From the NCBI RefSeq assembly GCF_032116555.1, contig NZ_CP134949.1, positions 3,038,001-3,102,000 of the forward strand: a stretch of DNA of 64,000 bases, written 5' to 3'. The notes below the pieces were generated by a model. That model saw only the letters and a program-made list of their open reading frames with translations. It did not search any database and was not told the DNA's origin. Source of the DNA: Halobaculum sp. XH14. Lineage in GTDB: Archaea > Halobacteriota > Halobacteria > Halobacteriales > Haloferacaceae. Numbering within the stretch: the stretch's first letter is position 1; each line of letters starts with the position of its first letter. This document shows, one piece after another, positions 1 through 8,350 of this stretch. The position numbers and the translations under genes were made by a program.

Positions 1-141
1 GTCAAGAAGGGACTCGAACTCGCCGGACTCCACGGCGGGAACGTCCGGAAGCCGATTCGGCCGCTCTCGGCCGAGGACGAGGCCGAAGCCGAAGCGATCT
101 ACCGGGAACTGGACGACGACATCAGTCGCCTCGTCGGGTAA
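1..141 (+). CDS. C-terminal end of a DapA-family (dihydrodipicolinate synthase / 2-keto-3-deoxy sugar-acid) aldolase
   Basis: Only the last 46 residues and the stop are inside the window. The tail reads GLELAGLHGGNVRKPIRPLS and then an acidic helix, which is the usual end of class I DapA/NanA/KDG-aldolase family TIM barrels (family knowledge). The active-site lysine lies outside the window, so the substrate cannot be told. It converges on the mannonate dehydratase gene. A 2-keto-3-deoxygluconate aldolase or a related sugar-acid role would fit that neighbour, but this is inference. The family call is fairly sure and the substrate is not. Confidence 0.7.
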   Translation, partial: VKKGLELAGLHGGNVRKPIRPLSAEDEAEAEAIYRELDDDISRLVG

Positions 142-285
142 CGCGGTTCGAGCGCGTCGGAGCGACGCGGACGGGCAGCGTCGAGGGCCGGGACCGTGAT
201 TCTCACGGCGCTCTTTTTCAGCGTCCACGACGGGGACGTGTACGGCCGATCGGACGCCGGCGGAAGGCGCTCGGGCGGCGGGTCG

Positions 286-1350
286 CTACTCGCCTCGGAC
301 GGTGTCGACGACGCCCCGGAGGTAGCCGACGGTGAACCCGCGGGCGCGGTGTCGCCAGTCGTCGTCGCCTTCCATCTTCGGGACGTGGTCCGGGATGACC
401 GCGCCCTCGAAGCCGACGTCGTCGAGCGTTCTGACGGCCTCGGCGGTGTCGAAGTTCCCCTCGTCGACGAACGTCTCGTTGAACTCGGGGACGGTGCCGA
501 CGACGTCGCGGAAGTGGATGAACACGATCTGGTCGCGTTCGGCGAACTGGCGGAGCACGTCGGTGACGTCCTCGCCCATCTGGGAGAAACAGCCGAGACA
601 GAGTTTCAGCCCGTGGTTGTCGCTCGGGACGTGCTCCATCGCGCGCTCGAAGTTCGCCACGTTGCGGAACAGTCGGGGAATCCTGCCCATCGATTCGAGG
701 ACGGGCGGATCGACCGGGTGGAGCGCCAGTCGGACGCCCGCCTCCTCGGCGACGGGAACGACTTCCTCCAGGAACGCCTCGTAGTTCGCCCAGAACTCCG
801 CTTCCTCGTAGGCCCTGTCCAGTCCGGGCGCGAGCGCGTCGGGGTCGTCGATCTCGTCGAAGTCGAAGGCGGTGCCCTCCGCGCCGCCGCGCAGTTCGAC
901 CGGTTCGGTCCGCATCGGAACCACGCCCCGGGGGTTCCACTGGTAGCCCAGGATCGGGACGTCGGCCTCGCCGAGGTTGCGGATCAGCGTCGTGATCTGT
1001 TCGAGCGCGTCCCGTTTCCCCTCGCGGCCGAACATGATGTCGCCGTAGAGCGAGTACGGCAGCGACTGGATGCCGGTGAGACGCAGGCCGTGGGATTCGA
1101 CCTGCTCGCGGGCGGCTTCCAGTTCCGCGACTGAGGGGATCGAATCCCGACCCACCGCGACCGTGTCCGACCCGTCGCGGTCGTTGAACTCGTCCGGCTC
1201 CTCCTCGGTGTCGGCGTGGTCGACGAAGACGTCAGTCGCACCAAGCTGTCGGACGTACCGGAGGCGGGAGTCCGAGAGCGTGCGCGTCCGAACGCCGACT
1301 CGGATGTCGCTTCGGGTCTCGGCACTGGCGTTGGCGGAGCTTCCAGTCAT
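286..1350 (-). CDS. uxuA: Mannonate dehydratase (UxuA family)
   Basis: The product has 354 residues and should convert D-mannonate to 2-keto-3-deoxygluconate plus water in the cytoplasm. Family marks are seen in order: RLTGIQSLPYSLYGDI near residue 95, the metal-binding LALHPVDPP segment, the KLCLGCFSQMGED segment with its conserved Cys, and FIHFRDV, followed by a C-terminal DHVPKMEGD. The length suits the family (about 350-395). The start at 1350 gives MTGSSANAS; upstream in-frame sequence is Arg-rich and low quality, so the longer reading was rejected. It lies 188 nt downstream of a thiamine-diphosphate enzyme on the same strand and converges with a DapA-family aldolase, suggesting a hexuronate or sugar-acid pathway. 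Confidence 0.88.
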   Translation of the reverse strand: MTGSSANASAETRSDIRVGVRTRTLSDSRLRYVRQLGATDVFVDHADTEEEPDEFNDRDGSDTVAVGRDSIPSVAELEAAREQVESHGLRLTGIQSLPYSLYGDIMFGREGKRDALEQITTLIRNLGEADVPILGYQWNPRGVVPMRTEPVELRGGAEGTAFDFDEIDDPDALAPGLDRAYEEAEFWANYEAFLEEVVPVAEEAGVRLALHPVDPPVLESMGRIPRLFRNVANFERAMEHVPSDNHGLKLCLGCFSQMGEDVTDVLRQFAERDQIVFIHFRDVVGTVPEFNETFVDEGNFDTAEAVRTLDDVGFEGAVIPDHVPKMEGDDDWRHRARGFTVGYLRGVVDTVRGE

Positions 1351-1538
1351 GGTACCACCACTGGCACGGGGGAGCATAAACGTCCATGTTTCGGTCAGAC
1401 TCGCTGTCCCCGGCGGTGGTGGCGTCTCCATCGTTGACTGACGGCCCCTCCGTGAACTGACGACTCCGTCGTGGGCTGACGACCTCGGCGGACCGCGCCG
1501 GTTTCCGAAGCGACGTGAAAGGGAACCGGCGGGGCCGG

Positions 1539-3221
1539 TCACTCGACCTCGAGCGCGGACTCGTAGTCGCCGGCGTCCACGGGGGAGGGTTCCTCGGCGG
1601 GGATGTCGACGTCGACGAGCGTCGGCCCGTCCTCGTCGAACGCGTCCGCCATCGCGGTTGCGAGACCGCTCCGGGTGCTCACTCTGACGCCGGTGCACCC
1701 GAACCCCTCCGCGATGGACACGAAGTCGGGCGAGTCCCACTCGAAGCGGTGCCCGTCCGTGTAGCGGTCGATCTTCGGCGACTGGCTGATGATCCCGTAG
1801 TCGCCGTTGTTGAGGACGACGGTCGTCACGTCCAGCCCGTGCTCGACCGCCGTGTGGAGTTCGGTGAGAGACATCATCAGGCCGCCGTCGCCGGTGAGCG
1901 CGACGACCTCACGGTCGGGGTGGGCGAACTTCGCGCCGAGTGCGGCGGGGAGGCCGACACCCATTCCCGCCCACGAGCCCGACGTGACGTACCCGCGTTC
2001 GTCGTAGGCTTCGAACGCCTGCTTGGCCCACAGCCTGAATCCCCCGATGTCCGTCGTCACGATGGCGTCCCGCGGGATGACGTCCCGGACGGTCCCGAGC
2101 GCGCCGGGCGTGTGAATCGGGTCGTCGGCGAGCAGCCCGTCCGCCTCGAGGTGGTCGAAGTACTCCTCCCGGGCCGTCGTGGCCAGCGCCGCGCCGTTCC
2201 ACGTCTCGGCCCGCTGCGAGCGCGCCGCGAGCCCGTCGATCAACTGCCCGCCGGCGACGGCGACGTCGGCGACGATAGGGACGTCGGACGCGTAGCCGTT
2301 GTCGATGTCCTCGGGGTCGAGATTGACGTGTATCAACGTCTCACCCATCGGGAGGGTCCAGTCGGCCGTGGTCACGCCGTCGAAGTCGGTCCCGAGCGCC
2401 AGGACGACGTCGGCCGCCTCCAGCACCCGATGGGCGCTCGCGGGAAGATGTTTGGCCGACACGCCGAGGAACTGCGCGTCGTCCTCCGGAACGACTCCCT
2501 TGCCCTTGTACGAGGCGAGCACGGGCGCGTCGAGACGCTCTGCAAGCTCCCGGGCGATCCGACCGCCGTCGGGTGACCGTCTCGTCCCGCCGCCGACGTA
2601 CACGAGCGGGCGTTCGGCGCTCGCCAGCGCGTCCACCGCGTCGGGGTACCCTCCGTCGCTATCGACGCTCGCACGCCCGCGTTCCACGGGTTTCCGTTCG
2701 GCCTCGAACGTCGCCTCCAGTATCGAACTCGGAACCCCGATTCGAACCGGACCGAACGGCGGCGTCAACGCGGTTTCGATCGCTCCGTGGACGGTCCCGG
2801 TGAGTTCGGCTCGCGACTCGACGTTGACGTTCGCTTTCACGACGTTATCGTACGTGTCGGGAGGAATCTCGTGAATCGGCCCCTTCCCCCGATCCTCCGG
2901 ATCGATGTCGGCCGAGACGTGAACGACGGGAACGCAGTCGTCCGCGGCGTTTTTCAGCCCGTGCATCGCGTTCGTGTCACCGGGGCCGGGGACGGTCAAC
3001 GTCGCCGCCGGCCGGCCCGTCGCCTCGTAGTATCCCCACGCGACGTGGGGAATCGACGTCTCGTGACGGGCCATCACGTACGTCATCTCGTCGCGTTCGG
3101 CGACGACCCGATCGAGCGGGAGCGTCTGCGTTCCGGGGAGCCCGACCAGGAGTTCGATGCCCGCATCGACCAGCGCATCGTAGACGTGATCGCCGCCCCG
3201 CTTCGTGGTTCGCTCGGACAT
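1539..3221 (-). CDS. Thiamine-diphosphate-dependent enzyme of the acetolactate synthase family
   Basis: The product has 560 residues with the three-domain ThDP architecture. The N-terminal Pyr domain carries the catalytic glutamate in MARHETSIPHVAWGYYEATG, followed by a central domain (VYVGGGTRRSPDGG region) and a C-terminal PP domain with the GDGGLMMSLTELHTAVEHG...NNGDYG cofactor and metal motif. No FAD-type specificity can be read. Members include acetolactate synthase, benzoylformate decarboxylase and sulfopyruvate or sugar-acid decarboxylases. Since ilvB partners (small subunit, ilvC) are absent and mannonate dehydratase follows, a catabolic role is more likely than branched-chain synthesis (inference). 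The start at 3221 (MSERTTKRGG) is chosen because the reading frame further upstream has no family similarity. Confidence 0.85.
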   Translation of the reverse strand: MSERTTKRGGDHVYDALVDAGIELLVGLPGTQTLPLDRVVAERDEMTYVMARHETSIPHVAWGYYEATGRPAATLTVPGPGDTNAMHGLKNAADDCVPVVHVSADIDPEDRGKGPIHEIPPDTYDNVVKANVNVESRAELTGTVHGAIETALTPPFGPVRIGVPSSILEATFEAERKPVERGRASVDSDGGYPDAVDALASAERPLVYVGGGTRRSPDGGRIARELAERLDAPVLASYKGKGVVPEDDAQFLGVSAKHLPASAHRVLEAADVVLALGTDFDGVTTADWTLPMGETLIHVNLDPEDIDNGYASDVPIVADVAVAGGQLIDGLAARSQRAETWNGAALATTAREEYFDHLEADGLLADDPIHTPGALGTVRDVIPRDAIVTTDIGGFRLWAKQAFEAYDERGYVTSGSWAGMGVGLPAALGAKFAHPDREVVALTGDGGLMMSLTELHTAVEHGLDVTTVVLNNGDYGIISQSPKIDRYTDGHRFEWDSPDFVSIAEGFGCTGVRVSTRSGLATAMADAFDEDGPTLVDVDIPAEEPSPVDAGDYESALEVE

Positions 3222-3331
3222 GGGGAATCTTCGTTCCGAACTCCGTGGTCCGGGCGTTATAGTTTCGGGTGTCCACCGACCGCTCGCGACACGCTCCGCG
3301 GCGCCCGGACGGGGCAACGAAAAATATAGTC

Positions 3332-3348
3332 GTTCCATATATAATGGA
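3332..3348. promoter_or_regulatory. Promoter island with TCCAT-ATATA-ATGGA inverted repeat
   Basis: TCCAT (3334-3338) and ATGGA (3344-3348) are perfect inverted repeats around ATATA, preceded by GT (GTTCCAT). The element overlaps a TATA-like sequence on the minus strand about 110 nt before the start of the thiamine-diphosphate gene, so it could be promoter and operator together. The transcription start is not determined. Confidence 0.4.
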
Positions 3349-3759
3349 TAGATTATGTTTCTGCCGAACCGCAACGGAGGTCGCCCCGAACCGCGAGAGA
3401 AGACGATCGGCGTCGTCGGAGACCGTGACCGGGACGGGTCCAGTCGCGTCGCCCTGAAGACGGACCGATCGACCGCGTGCCGGAAAACACGCCGGAGGCG
3501 GCTCTCCCGACGACACTCCCGCACTGGTCGAGACAAACGACCGTGCGATCCATCTCCCGTCACGTTCGTGACCTCCCGACCGTTCGAACTGCCCGTCATC
3601 ACCATCTCTGTCCGTCGAACGGGTGGTTTCTGACGGCCCGACCCCGGATTCTACGTCGGACACCGACGGCTCCGAATCGATCAGTCGCGGCCGGACGTTT
3701 CCCGGATGTGGCGACGAGCGAACGCCGACTCGGCCCCCTCGCCGAGCTCGTGACCGTCC

Positions 3760-3800
3760 GTTCCAAATAGGTACTTGTTCTTATATTATCTACATGGAAC
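3760..3800. promoter_or_regulatory. Second GTTCCA / TGGAAC element in AT-rich island
   Basis: GTTCCA at 3760-3765 and TGGAAC at 3795-3800 flank an AT-rich segment with TTATATTATC. The half-sites match the GTTCCA of the 3332 element, so the same regulator may bind both. No credible gene starts beside it. Confidence 0.3.
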
Positions 3801-3908
3801 CAGTATTTTGTTATTTGAGGCGGCGATCACACGCGGCTCGTCGGTGAACGTCCGGTTGGCTGCCCGAAGCCGTTCGCGGCGAGCAGGTCGCGGACCGCGG
3901 CGCACGGC

Positions 3909-4699
3909 TCAGCCCCGCACCACCAGGTGGCTCCGCACCGCTCGCTGGCACTCCGCGCACGTCCGATCGACCCGGGCGACCGTCGCCAGCAGCGGGTGGT
4001 CGACCGGGAAGTCCCGGTAGACGGACGGGATCAGACTCCGGTGGCTGACCCCGATTTCACCGCCGCGGCTCGTGGCGCTCCCGAGGAACGCCTGACGCTG
4101 CCGGACGAGGCCCGCACATCGCTCACGGTGGGCCGCGAGCGTCTCGTGGCGGGCCCGAAGGTCGTCGAAGTCGAGCGCGGACAGCGGCGTCTCGTCCGTC
4201 GCGGCGATCCACGTCGTGATCTCGTCGACGACGGCTCCGGCGTCCTCGAGCCGTGCTGCTTCGCGTTCGAGCGCGCGCGAGCCAGGACGTCGGTTTCGAT
4301 CCGGCGCGTCCCGGCCTCCGAGAGGATCGCCCGCTTCAGCCGGGGTGAAAACGAGGTGTCCGTCGTCGGAGCGAGCGCGGCCGCGAGCGGCTCCGAGAAC
4401 TCGGCCCGGATCGTCGCGTGGAGCGACGATGGTTCGTCGCCGTCCCCGCCGCAGTGGGGACGAACCGTCTCGGCGAACGCACGCCGGACGGCCTGACATC
4501 GGTCGTCGGTCGAACGGGCGCTCCGGGCCTCCACTCCCGCCGTCGCGGTGACGCGCCGCGGGGACGATGGAGCCGGCTCTGGCGGGAGATCCGCCACCCG
4601 GGAGCGGAAGCGATCGATCGCATCGCGCTTCGTCTCGACCGACTCCAGTTCGCACCGGGCGCGAGCGACGGCGTCGTCGATACGGGTGGTCACCGCCAC
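3909..4699 (-). pseudogene. Frameshifted haloarchaeal conserved gene (DUF7260-like)
   Basis: The first part begins with a GTG at 4699 (reads AVTTRIDDAVARARCELE) and runs in frame through RIETDVLARA. The natural continuation, LEREAARLEDAGAVVDEIT and on to HLVVRG, lies in the frame shifted by two bases. The break is inside a CGCGCGCG run at about 4268-4276; removing one CG dinucleotide restores a single frame of about 262 codons. The N-terminal alternating Arg/Glu helix and C-terminal conserved part with CAECQRAV look like a small haloarchaeal family I associate with DUF7260 (not verified). It starts one base after the preceding gene, so they form an operon. It may be a real mutation, a slippage-prone switch or an assembly error. 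Confidence 0.6.
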
Positions 4700-4700
4700 C

Positions 4701-5687
4701 TCACACCCCCCGCCGGATGGACGCGCTGGCGAGTCCGTTCTGGCGCGCGTCCAGCGCGACTTCGAGCCGAATCAGCCAGCCGTCGTCGACGTCGTCCACG
4801 TCGATCGACGTGGGGATCGACCGTGGCCCGTGACGGACGAGTTCGACCACGACGGGCAACACGGGCAGGCGGTCCTCGTGGGGCGACAGCGCGTAGTCGG
4901 ACAGCAGGACGTTCACCGCCCGGGTCTCGCCGTCGGGATCGGCCGACGACGGCGACCACAGGTAGCTCCCGAGCAGCCCGCGTCGTTCGAGCCGTGTGAG
5001 CGTGGCCCCGACGGGATGGTCGGTCGCCGGCGGGGCGGGCAGTCGACCGGCGGCGGTGGCGACGACCTCGGCCTGCTCGTCGGGCGTGAGCCGTCGATCG
5101 ATCTCGGCCGCCATGCGTTCAAGCAGACGGAGACAGAGGTCGTCGAGGTCCCCGACGCGCTCGGCGTACTCGACGTAGGCGTCCACGACGGCCGACTCGA
5201 CGGCGTCGTGACCGGCCGCCGAGAGCGCCTCGAAGACGGCCGCAGCGACGCGATGGCAGAACTCGACCCGGTCCGAGCGACTGGAATCTGACGAGGTCGG
5301 TCCGAACGCGGTACCCGTCGCGCCCTCGGAGTCGGGACCGTCGCTCGGCCCGGGAGTCGAGCCCGGTTCGCCGTTCGCTCCGGGGGACGAGTCCGGATCG
5401 TCGGCCCGCGCCCGGCCGGGGTCGTACTCGGCGGTGACGTGGTCACGACCCTCCTGGCAGACGATGACGTCGTAGTAGGGCAGTCGCGGGTCGTATCGCC
5501 GGAGTGCCGCCCGGTACCGCTCGGTCGCGTCCGCGGCCGCCCGTGCGCTCGCTCGGCTCTCGAACCGGAGTCCCGCCGCGGGGACCGGCCGGTCGCCGTA
5601 GCGAGCACAGACGAGGACGTACGTGCCGTCGTCGCTCGCCAGGCCCTCGATGTGTGACCGAATCTCGCCGAGCGTCGTTCCGATCAT
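4701..5687 (-). CDS. Conserved haloarchaeal protein of unknown function (DUF7551-like)
   Basis: The product has 328 residues. The N-terminal about 95 residues (MIGTTLGEIRSHIE..., GLRFESRASARAAADATERY, RRYDPRLPYYDVIVCQE) form a compact conserved domain that I know only from haloarchaea. An Asp/Pro/Ser/Gly-rich linker follows at about 98-135, then an alpha-helical C-terminal half ending in a beta segment (WLIRLEVALDARQNG). No catalytic motif, signal peptide or membrane segment is seen. It is the first gene of a two-gene operon with the frameshifted gene downstream. Function unknown. Confidence 0.75.
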   Translation of the reverse strand: MIGTTLGEIRSHIEGLASDDGTYVLVCARYGDRPVPAAGLRFESRASARAAADATERYRAALRRYDPRLPYYDVIVCQEGRDHVTAEYDPGRARADDPDSSPGANGEPGSTPGPSDGPDSEGATGTAFGPTSSDSSRSDRVEFCHRVAAAVFEALSAAGHDAVESAVVDAYVEYAERVGDLDDLCLRLLERMAAEIDRRLTPDEQAEVVATAAGRLPAPPATDHPVGATLTRLERRGLLGSYLWSPSSADPDGETRAVNVLLSDYALSPHEDRLPVLPVVVELVRHGPRSIPTSIDVDDVDDGWLIRLEVALDARQNGLASASIRRGV

Positions 5688-5791
5688 GTGTCGTTCGAGT
5701 GTGGATAGTTCGTGTCCGTTCGAGACCGGTCAACGGCGGCCGGGGACGCAGGCGCACGCGTTCACCGCGAGGGAACTGTGTTGCCCATCGG

Positions 5792-6982
5792 TCAGACCTC
5801 CCCGTTGACGATGTCCGCGACGCGCCCTCGGTCGAACAGTTCGTCGTCGCCGGCCACGTCGCCGAACTCCTCGGGAAACAGCTGCTTTGCCGCGCGTTCG
5901 GTCAGGAACAGGTTGTGGATCGGCCCCTGGTTGAGGTAGCCGCCGCGGTAGACGCGCCCGTTCCGGACGGCCGCGAGTTCGCTGGCGACGGCGTGGTCCT
6001 CCATGAACGCGAGCACCGTGTCGCGGAACTCGGACGCCGTCTTTCGCTCGTGGCCGCGGATGAGCAGCACGTCCGGGTCGATCTCGAGCAGCGTCTCGTA
6101 GTCGAGTTCGCCGCGGTTGGTCGTGCTGAGGTTCTCGATGTCGGTCCCCGCGAGCGCGTCGGTGACGCCGAGATCGCGCCACTGCTTCTTGCTCGTCCCC
6201 TCGTCGGTGAGTCGGTACGGCGAGAACGTCTCCGGCTCGGTGGTCCCCTCGAAGGTGAGGAACACGTCGGGCCGCTCGTCCGCCGGCGGGAGTCGCGTCC
6301 GTATCTCCGCGATGAACTCGTCGTGAAGCTGCTTGAACGCCTCGTATCGCTCGCGCTCCTGGAACACCTCGGCGATCTTCTCGAACGCCTGGTAGAGCGT
6401 GTAGTACCGGTAGTCGTGCCAGTCGTCGGAGCGACGGAAGATCAGGTTGCCGACGAACGGGGCGACGTTCCCGGCGATCTCGTCGACGTCCGACTGATCC
6501 CAGTCGAACCAGTTGATGAGCATCCCCGGGTCGTACAGGTGGACGTCGTTGTCGAGTTCGTAGAACTGTTCCTTGGTCCGGACCTCGGGGTTCGCCTCGA
6601 TCCGGTCCCGTTCGAGGCTCACCCCGGGCAGTTCGTCGTAGACGTCCGTGTAGTACCGATCCGCCCCGCCGATCCCGGTCATCCCGGACGCCTGCCCGAG
6701 CGCGACCCCCATGTCGGCGTACCCGCCGTCGTAGGCGATCCACCGCTCGGGCACCCAGTCGAACGTGACCTCGCCGACCGGCGCCATCGTGACCGCGTAG
6801 GACCCATCCCCGGTCGTCGTGGACTCCCCGGTCGGCTCCGTCGTGTCAGCCGCCGTCGGCGACGTTCCCGCCCCCGTCTCGCCCGCACAGCCCGCGAGGA
6901 GCCCGCCGCCGAGGACCGCCCCGCCGTACTTCACGGAGTCCCTGCGTGTCAGCCGCCCGCCCCGTTCGGAGTCTCGTTCCAT
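5792..6982 (-). CDS. Iron(III)-type ABC transporter substrate-binding Tat lipoprotein
   Basis: The product has 396 residues. It has a twin-arginine signal (LTRRDSVKYGG) followed by the lipobox LLAGC, so it should be exported folded and lipid-anchored. A Thr/Ser/Gly-rich linker follows, then a periplasmic-binding fold of the FepB/FecB-like class: ERWIAYDGGYADMGVALGQ early on, VFLTFEGTTEP in the middle and the typical ETLLEIDPDVLLIRGHE near the C-terminus. No permease or ATPase gene is adjacent, so it either works with a distant transporter or is an orphan. A TTTAGGC palindrome just before the start suggests iron-dependent repression. Confidence 0.85.
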   Translation of the reverse strand: MERDSERGGRLTRRDSVKYGGAVLGGGLLAGCAGETGAGTSPTAADTTEPTGESTTTGDGSYAVTMAPVGEVTFDWVPERWIAYDGGYADMGVALGQASGMTGIGGADRYYTDVYDELPGVSLERDRIEANPEVRTKEQFYELDNDVHLYDPGMLINWFDWDQSDVDEIAGNVAPFVGNLIFRRSDDWHDYRYYTLYQAFEKIAEVFQERERYEAFKQLHDEFIAEIRTRLPPADERPDVFLTFEGTTEPETFSPYRLTDEGTSKKQWRDLGVTDALAGTDIENLSTTNRGELDYETLLEIDPDVLLIRGHERKTASEFRDTVLAFMEDHAVASELAAVRNGRVYRGGYLNQGPIHNLFLTERAAKQLFPEEFGDVAGDDELFDRGRVADIVNGEV

Positions 6983-6986
6983 GCGG

Positions 6987-7002
6987 TTTAGGCCCGCCTA
7001 AA
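6987..7002. promoter_or_regulatory. TTTAGGC-CC-GCCTAAA palindrome, putative DtxR/SirR-type iron operator
   Basis: Perfect 7-bp arms around CC, lying 4 nt before the start codon at 6982, where it would overlap the leaderless transcription start. TTAGGC-type dyads are the known form of haloarchaeal DtxR-family metal-regulator sites. The gene behind it encodes an iron-type binding protein, which agrees. Confidence 0.65.
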
Positions 7003-7023
7003 TACACATAGTCGTTTCGGTTA

Positions 7024-7036
7024 TTAGGTCGGCCAA
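7024..7036. promoter_or_regulatory. Imperfect second iron-type site TTAGG-TCG-GCCAA
   Basis: Lies 21 nt beyond the perfect palindrome and differs from its consensus by one base in one arm. It may be a second, weaker site on the far side of the promoter. Confidence 0.35.
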
Positions 7037-7327
7037 AAACGGCGGTCGCTTCGGCACTTCACGGGCGGGCGCGCTCGGGAGCCGACGAGGGCCCCGCGTC
7101 CGGGGGCGATCAACGCCGGGGCGGGAACCTGATGGAGAGTTCCTCCGGCGGAAAGCTGACCACTCGATCAGTGCCGAACGGCGACGCGACGAGCCGGACC
7201 GAGCCGGCTAACGTCGCCTTCTCGGGGTGTCCGTTCCGCGGCACCGGCACGCGGGGTCGTTCGGAATCGCTCGGACCGACGGGTCGACTAACCAAACCGT
7301 TAACCATCGCAGCCACCGAACCCGGAC

Positions 7328-8347
7328 ATGGATCTCTCCGCCGTCGACCTGTCCCCTGTTCCGGCCGGCGGGACCGCGAGCGACGCGTACGCAGACACCG
7401 TGGAGGTCGCCCGGCAGGCCGAAGGGCTCGGCTACTCGCGGTTCTGGGTGGCCGAGCACCACGGCATGGCCGGCTCCATCGCCGGGGTCGCTCCCGAAGT
7501 GCTGCTCGGGCACCTCGCGGCCGAGACGGACTCGATCCGGCTCGGGTCCGGCGCGGTGCTGCTCAACCACTACAGCCCGTTCAAGGTCGCCGAACAGTTC
7601 GGCGCGCTCGACGCGCTCGCGCCGGGCCGAATCGACGCAGGGCTCGGGCGGGCGAACGGGTCGCCCGCCGCCGACCGCGCGCTCGGGACCGACCGCCACG
7701 TGCAGAGTCCCGACGAGGACCACGCGGAGAAGATCGAAGCCGTCGTGAACCACCTCGCCGACGACTACCCGGCGGATCACCCCTACGGCGACCTGCAGAT
7801 CCCACGTTCGGGCGAGGACGCGCCGATGCCGTGGGTGCTCGGGTCGAGCCCGTCGAGCGCGCGGATCGCCGGCGAGCTCGGGTTGCCGTACTGTTTTGCC
7901 GCGTTCATCCGGCCGGGGCTGGCGACCCGGTCGTTCGAGACGTACCGCGAGGAGTTCCGGTCGTCGCCGGCGGGCGGCGTCGACGAGCCGCAGGGGATGC
8001 TCGCCGTGAACGCGGTCTGTGCGGAGACCGACGAGGGGGCCGCGCGGCTCCGGGCCGTGGCCGAAGCGTCGTACAGGCGGATGCAACGGGGCGTCGTCGG
8101 CACGAGACCGTCCGTCGAGGAGGCCGTCGACGAACTCGGCGGGGTCCCGGACCCGACGCCCGCGACGCTCGACGGCGACGAGTGGCCGCGGGCGGTCTCC
8201 GGGAGCCCGGAGACGCTCCCCGACCTGCTGGAGCAGTTCACGGATCGGGTCGGCGTCGACGAGGTGATGATCCAGCACATCCACGGGACCCACGAGGACG
8301 CGCTCCGGTCCCACGAACTGTTGGCCGAGGGCGTCGGACTCGCGTAG
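7328..8347 (+). CDS. Luciferase-like flavin-dependent monooxygenase (LLM class, MsnO8 type)
   Basis: The product has 339 residues. The N-terminus (MDLSAVDLSPVPAGGTAS, then GYSRFWVAEHHGM) and the SIRLGSGAVLLNHYSPFKVAEQF segment are characteristic of the MsnO8/bacterial-luciferase-like subgroup. VLGSSPSSARIAGELGLPYCFA is the later conserved barrel strand. It should use reduced flavin (FMNH2 or F420H2) and oxygen on an unknown substrate in the cytoplasm. It ends 3 nt from the convergent HTH gene. The annotation cannot go beyond the family. Confidence 0.88.
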   Translation: MDLSAVDLSPVPAGGTASDAYADTVEVARQAEGLGYSRFWVAEHHGMAGSIAGVAPEVLLGHLAAETDSIRLGSGAVLLNHYSPFKVAEQFGALDALAPGRIDAGLGRANGSPAADRALGTDRHVQSPDEDHAEKIEAVVNHLADDYPADHPYGDLQIPRSGEDAPMPWVLGSSPSSARIAGELGLPYCFAAFIRPGLATRSFETYREEFRSSPAGGVDEPQGMLAVNAVCAETDEGAARLRAVAEASYRRMQRGVVGTRPSVEEAVDELGGVPDPTPATLDGDEWPRAVSGSPETLPDLLEQFTDRVGVDEVMIQHIHGTHEDALRSHELLAEGVGLA

Positions 8348-8350
8348 GCG

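Larger units (their letters stand above)
3222..3908. other. Non-coding stretch with two AT-rich promoter-like islands
   Basis: No open frame here has convincing haloarchaeal codon bias or a recognisable product. The only conspicuous content is two AT-rich islands, at about 3320-3360 and 3765-3820, in otherwise GC-rich DNA. Both carry GTTCCA-type elements, described separately. The first is placed to serve the leftward thiamine-diphosphate gene; the second serves no gene that I can identify, so the stretch between may be a decayed gene. Confidence 0.5.
6983..7327. other. Divergent intergenic region between binding-protein and monooxygenase genes
   Basis: Contains the iron-type operator and promoter for the leftward lipoprotein gene at the left end. 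AACCAAACCGTTAACCATCG lies shortly before the rightward start at 7328. No coding frame between them is convincing. Confidence 0.5.

Noticed and set aside
2977-3663. A minus-strand frame of 228 codons over the thiamine-diphosphate gene start and the gap upstream
   Set aside because: No recognisable motif; composition matches non-coding shadow and it overlaps the clear enzyme start.
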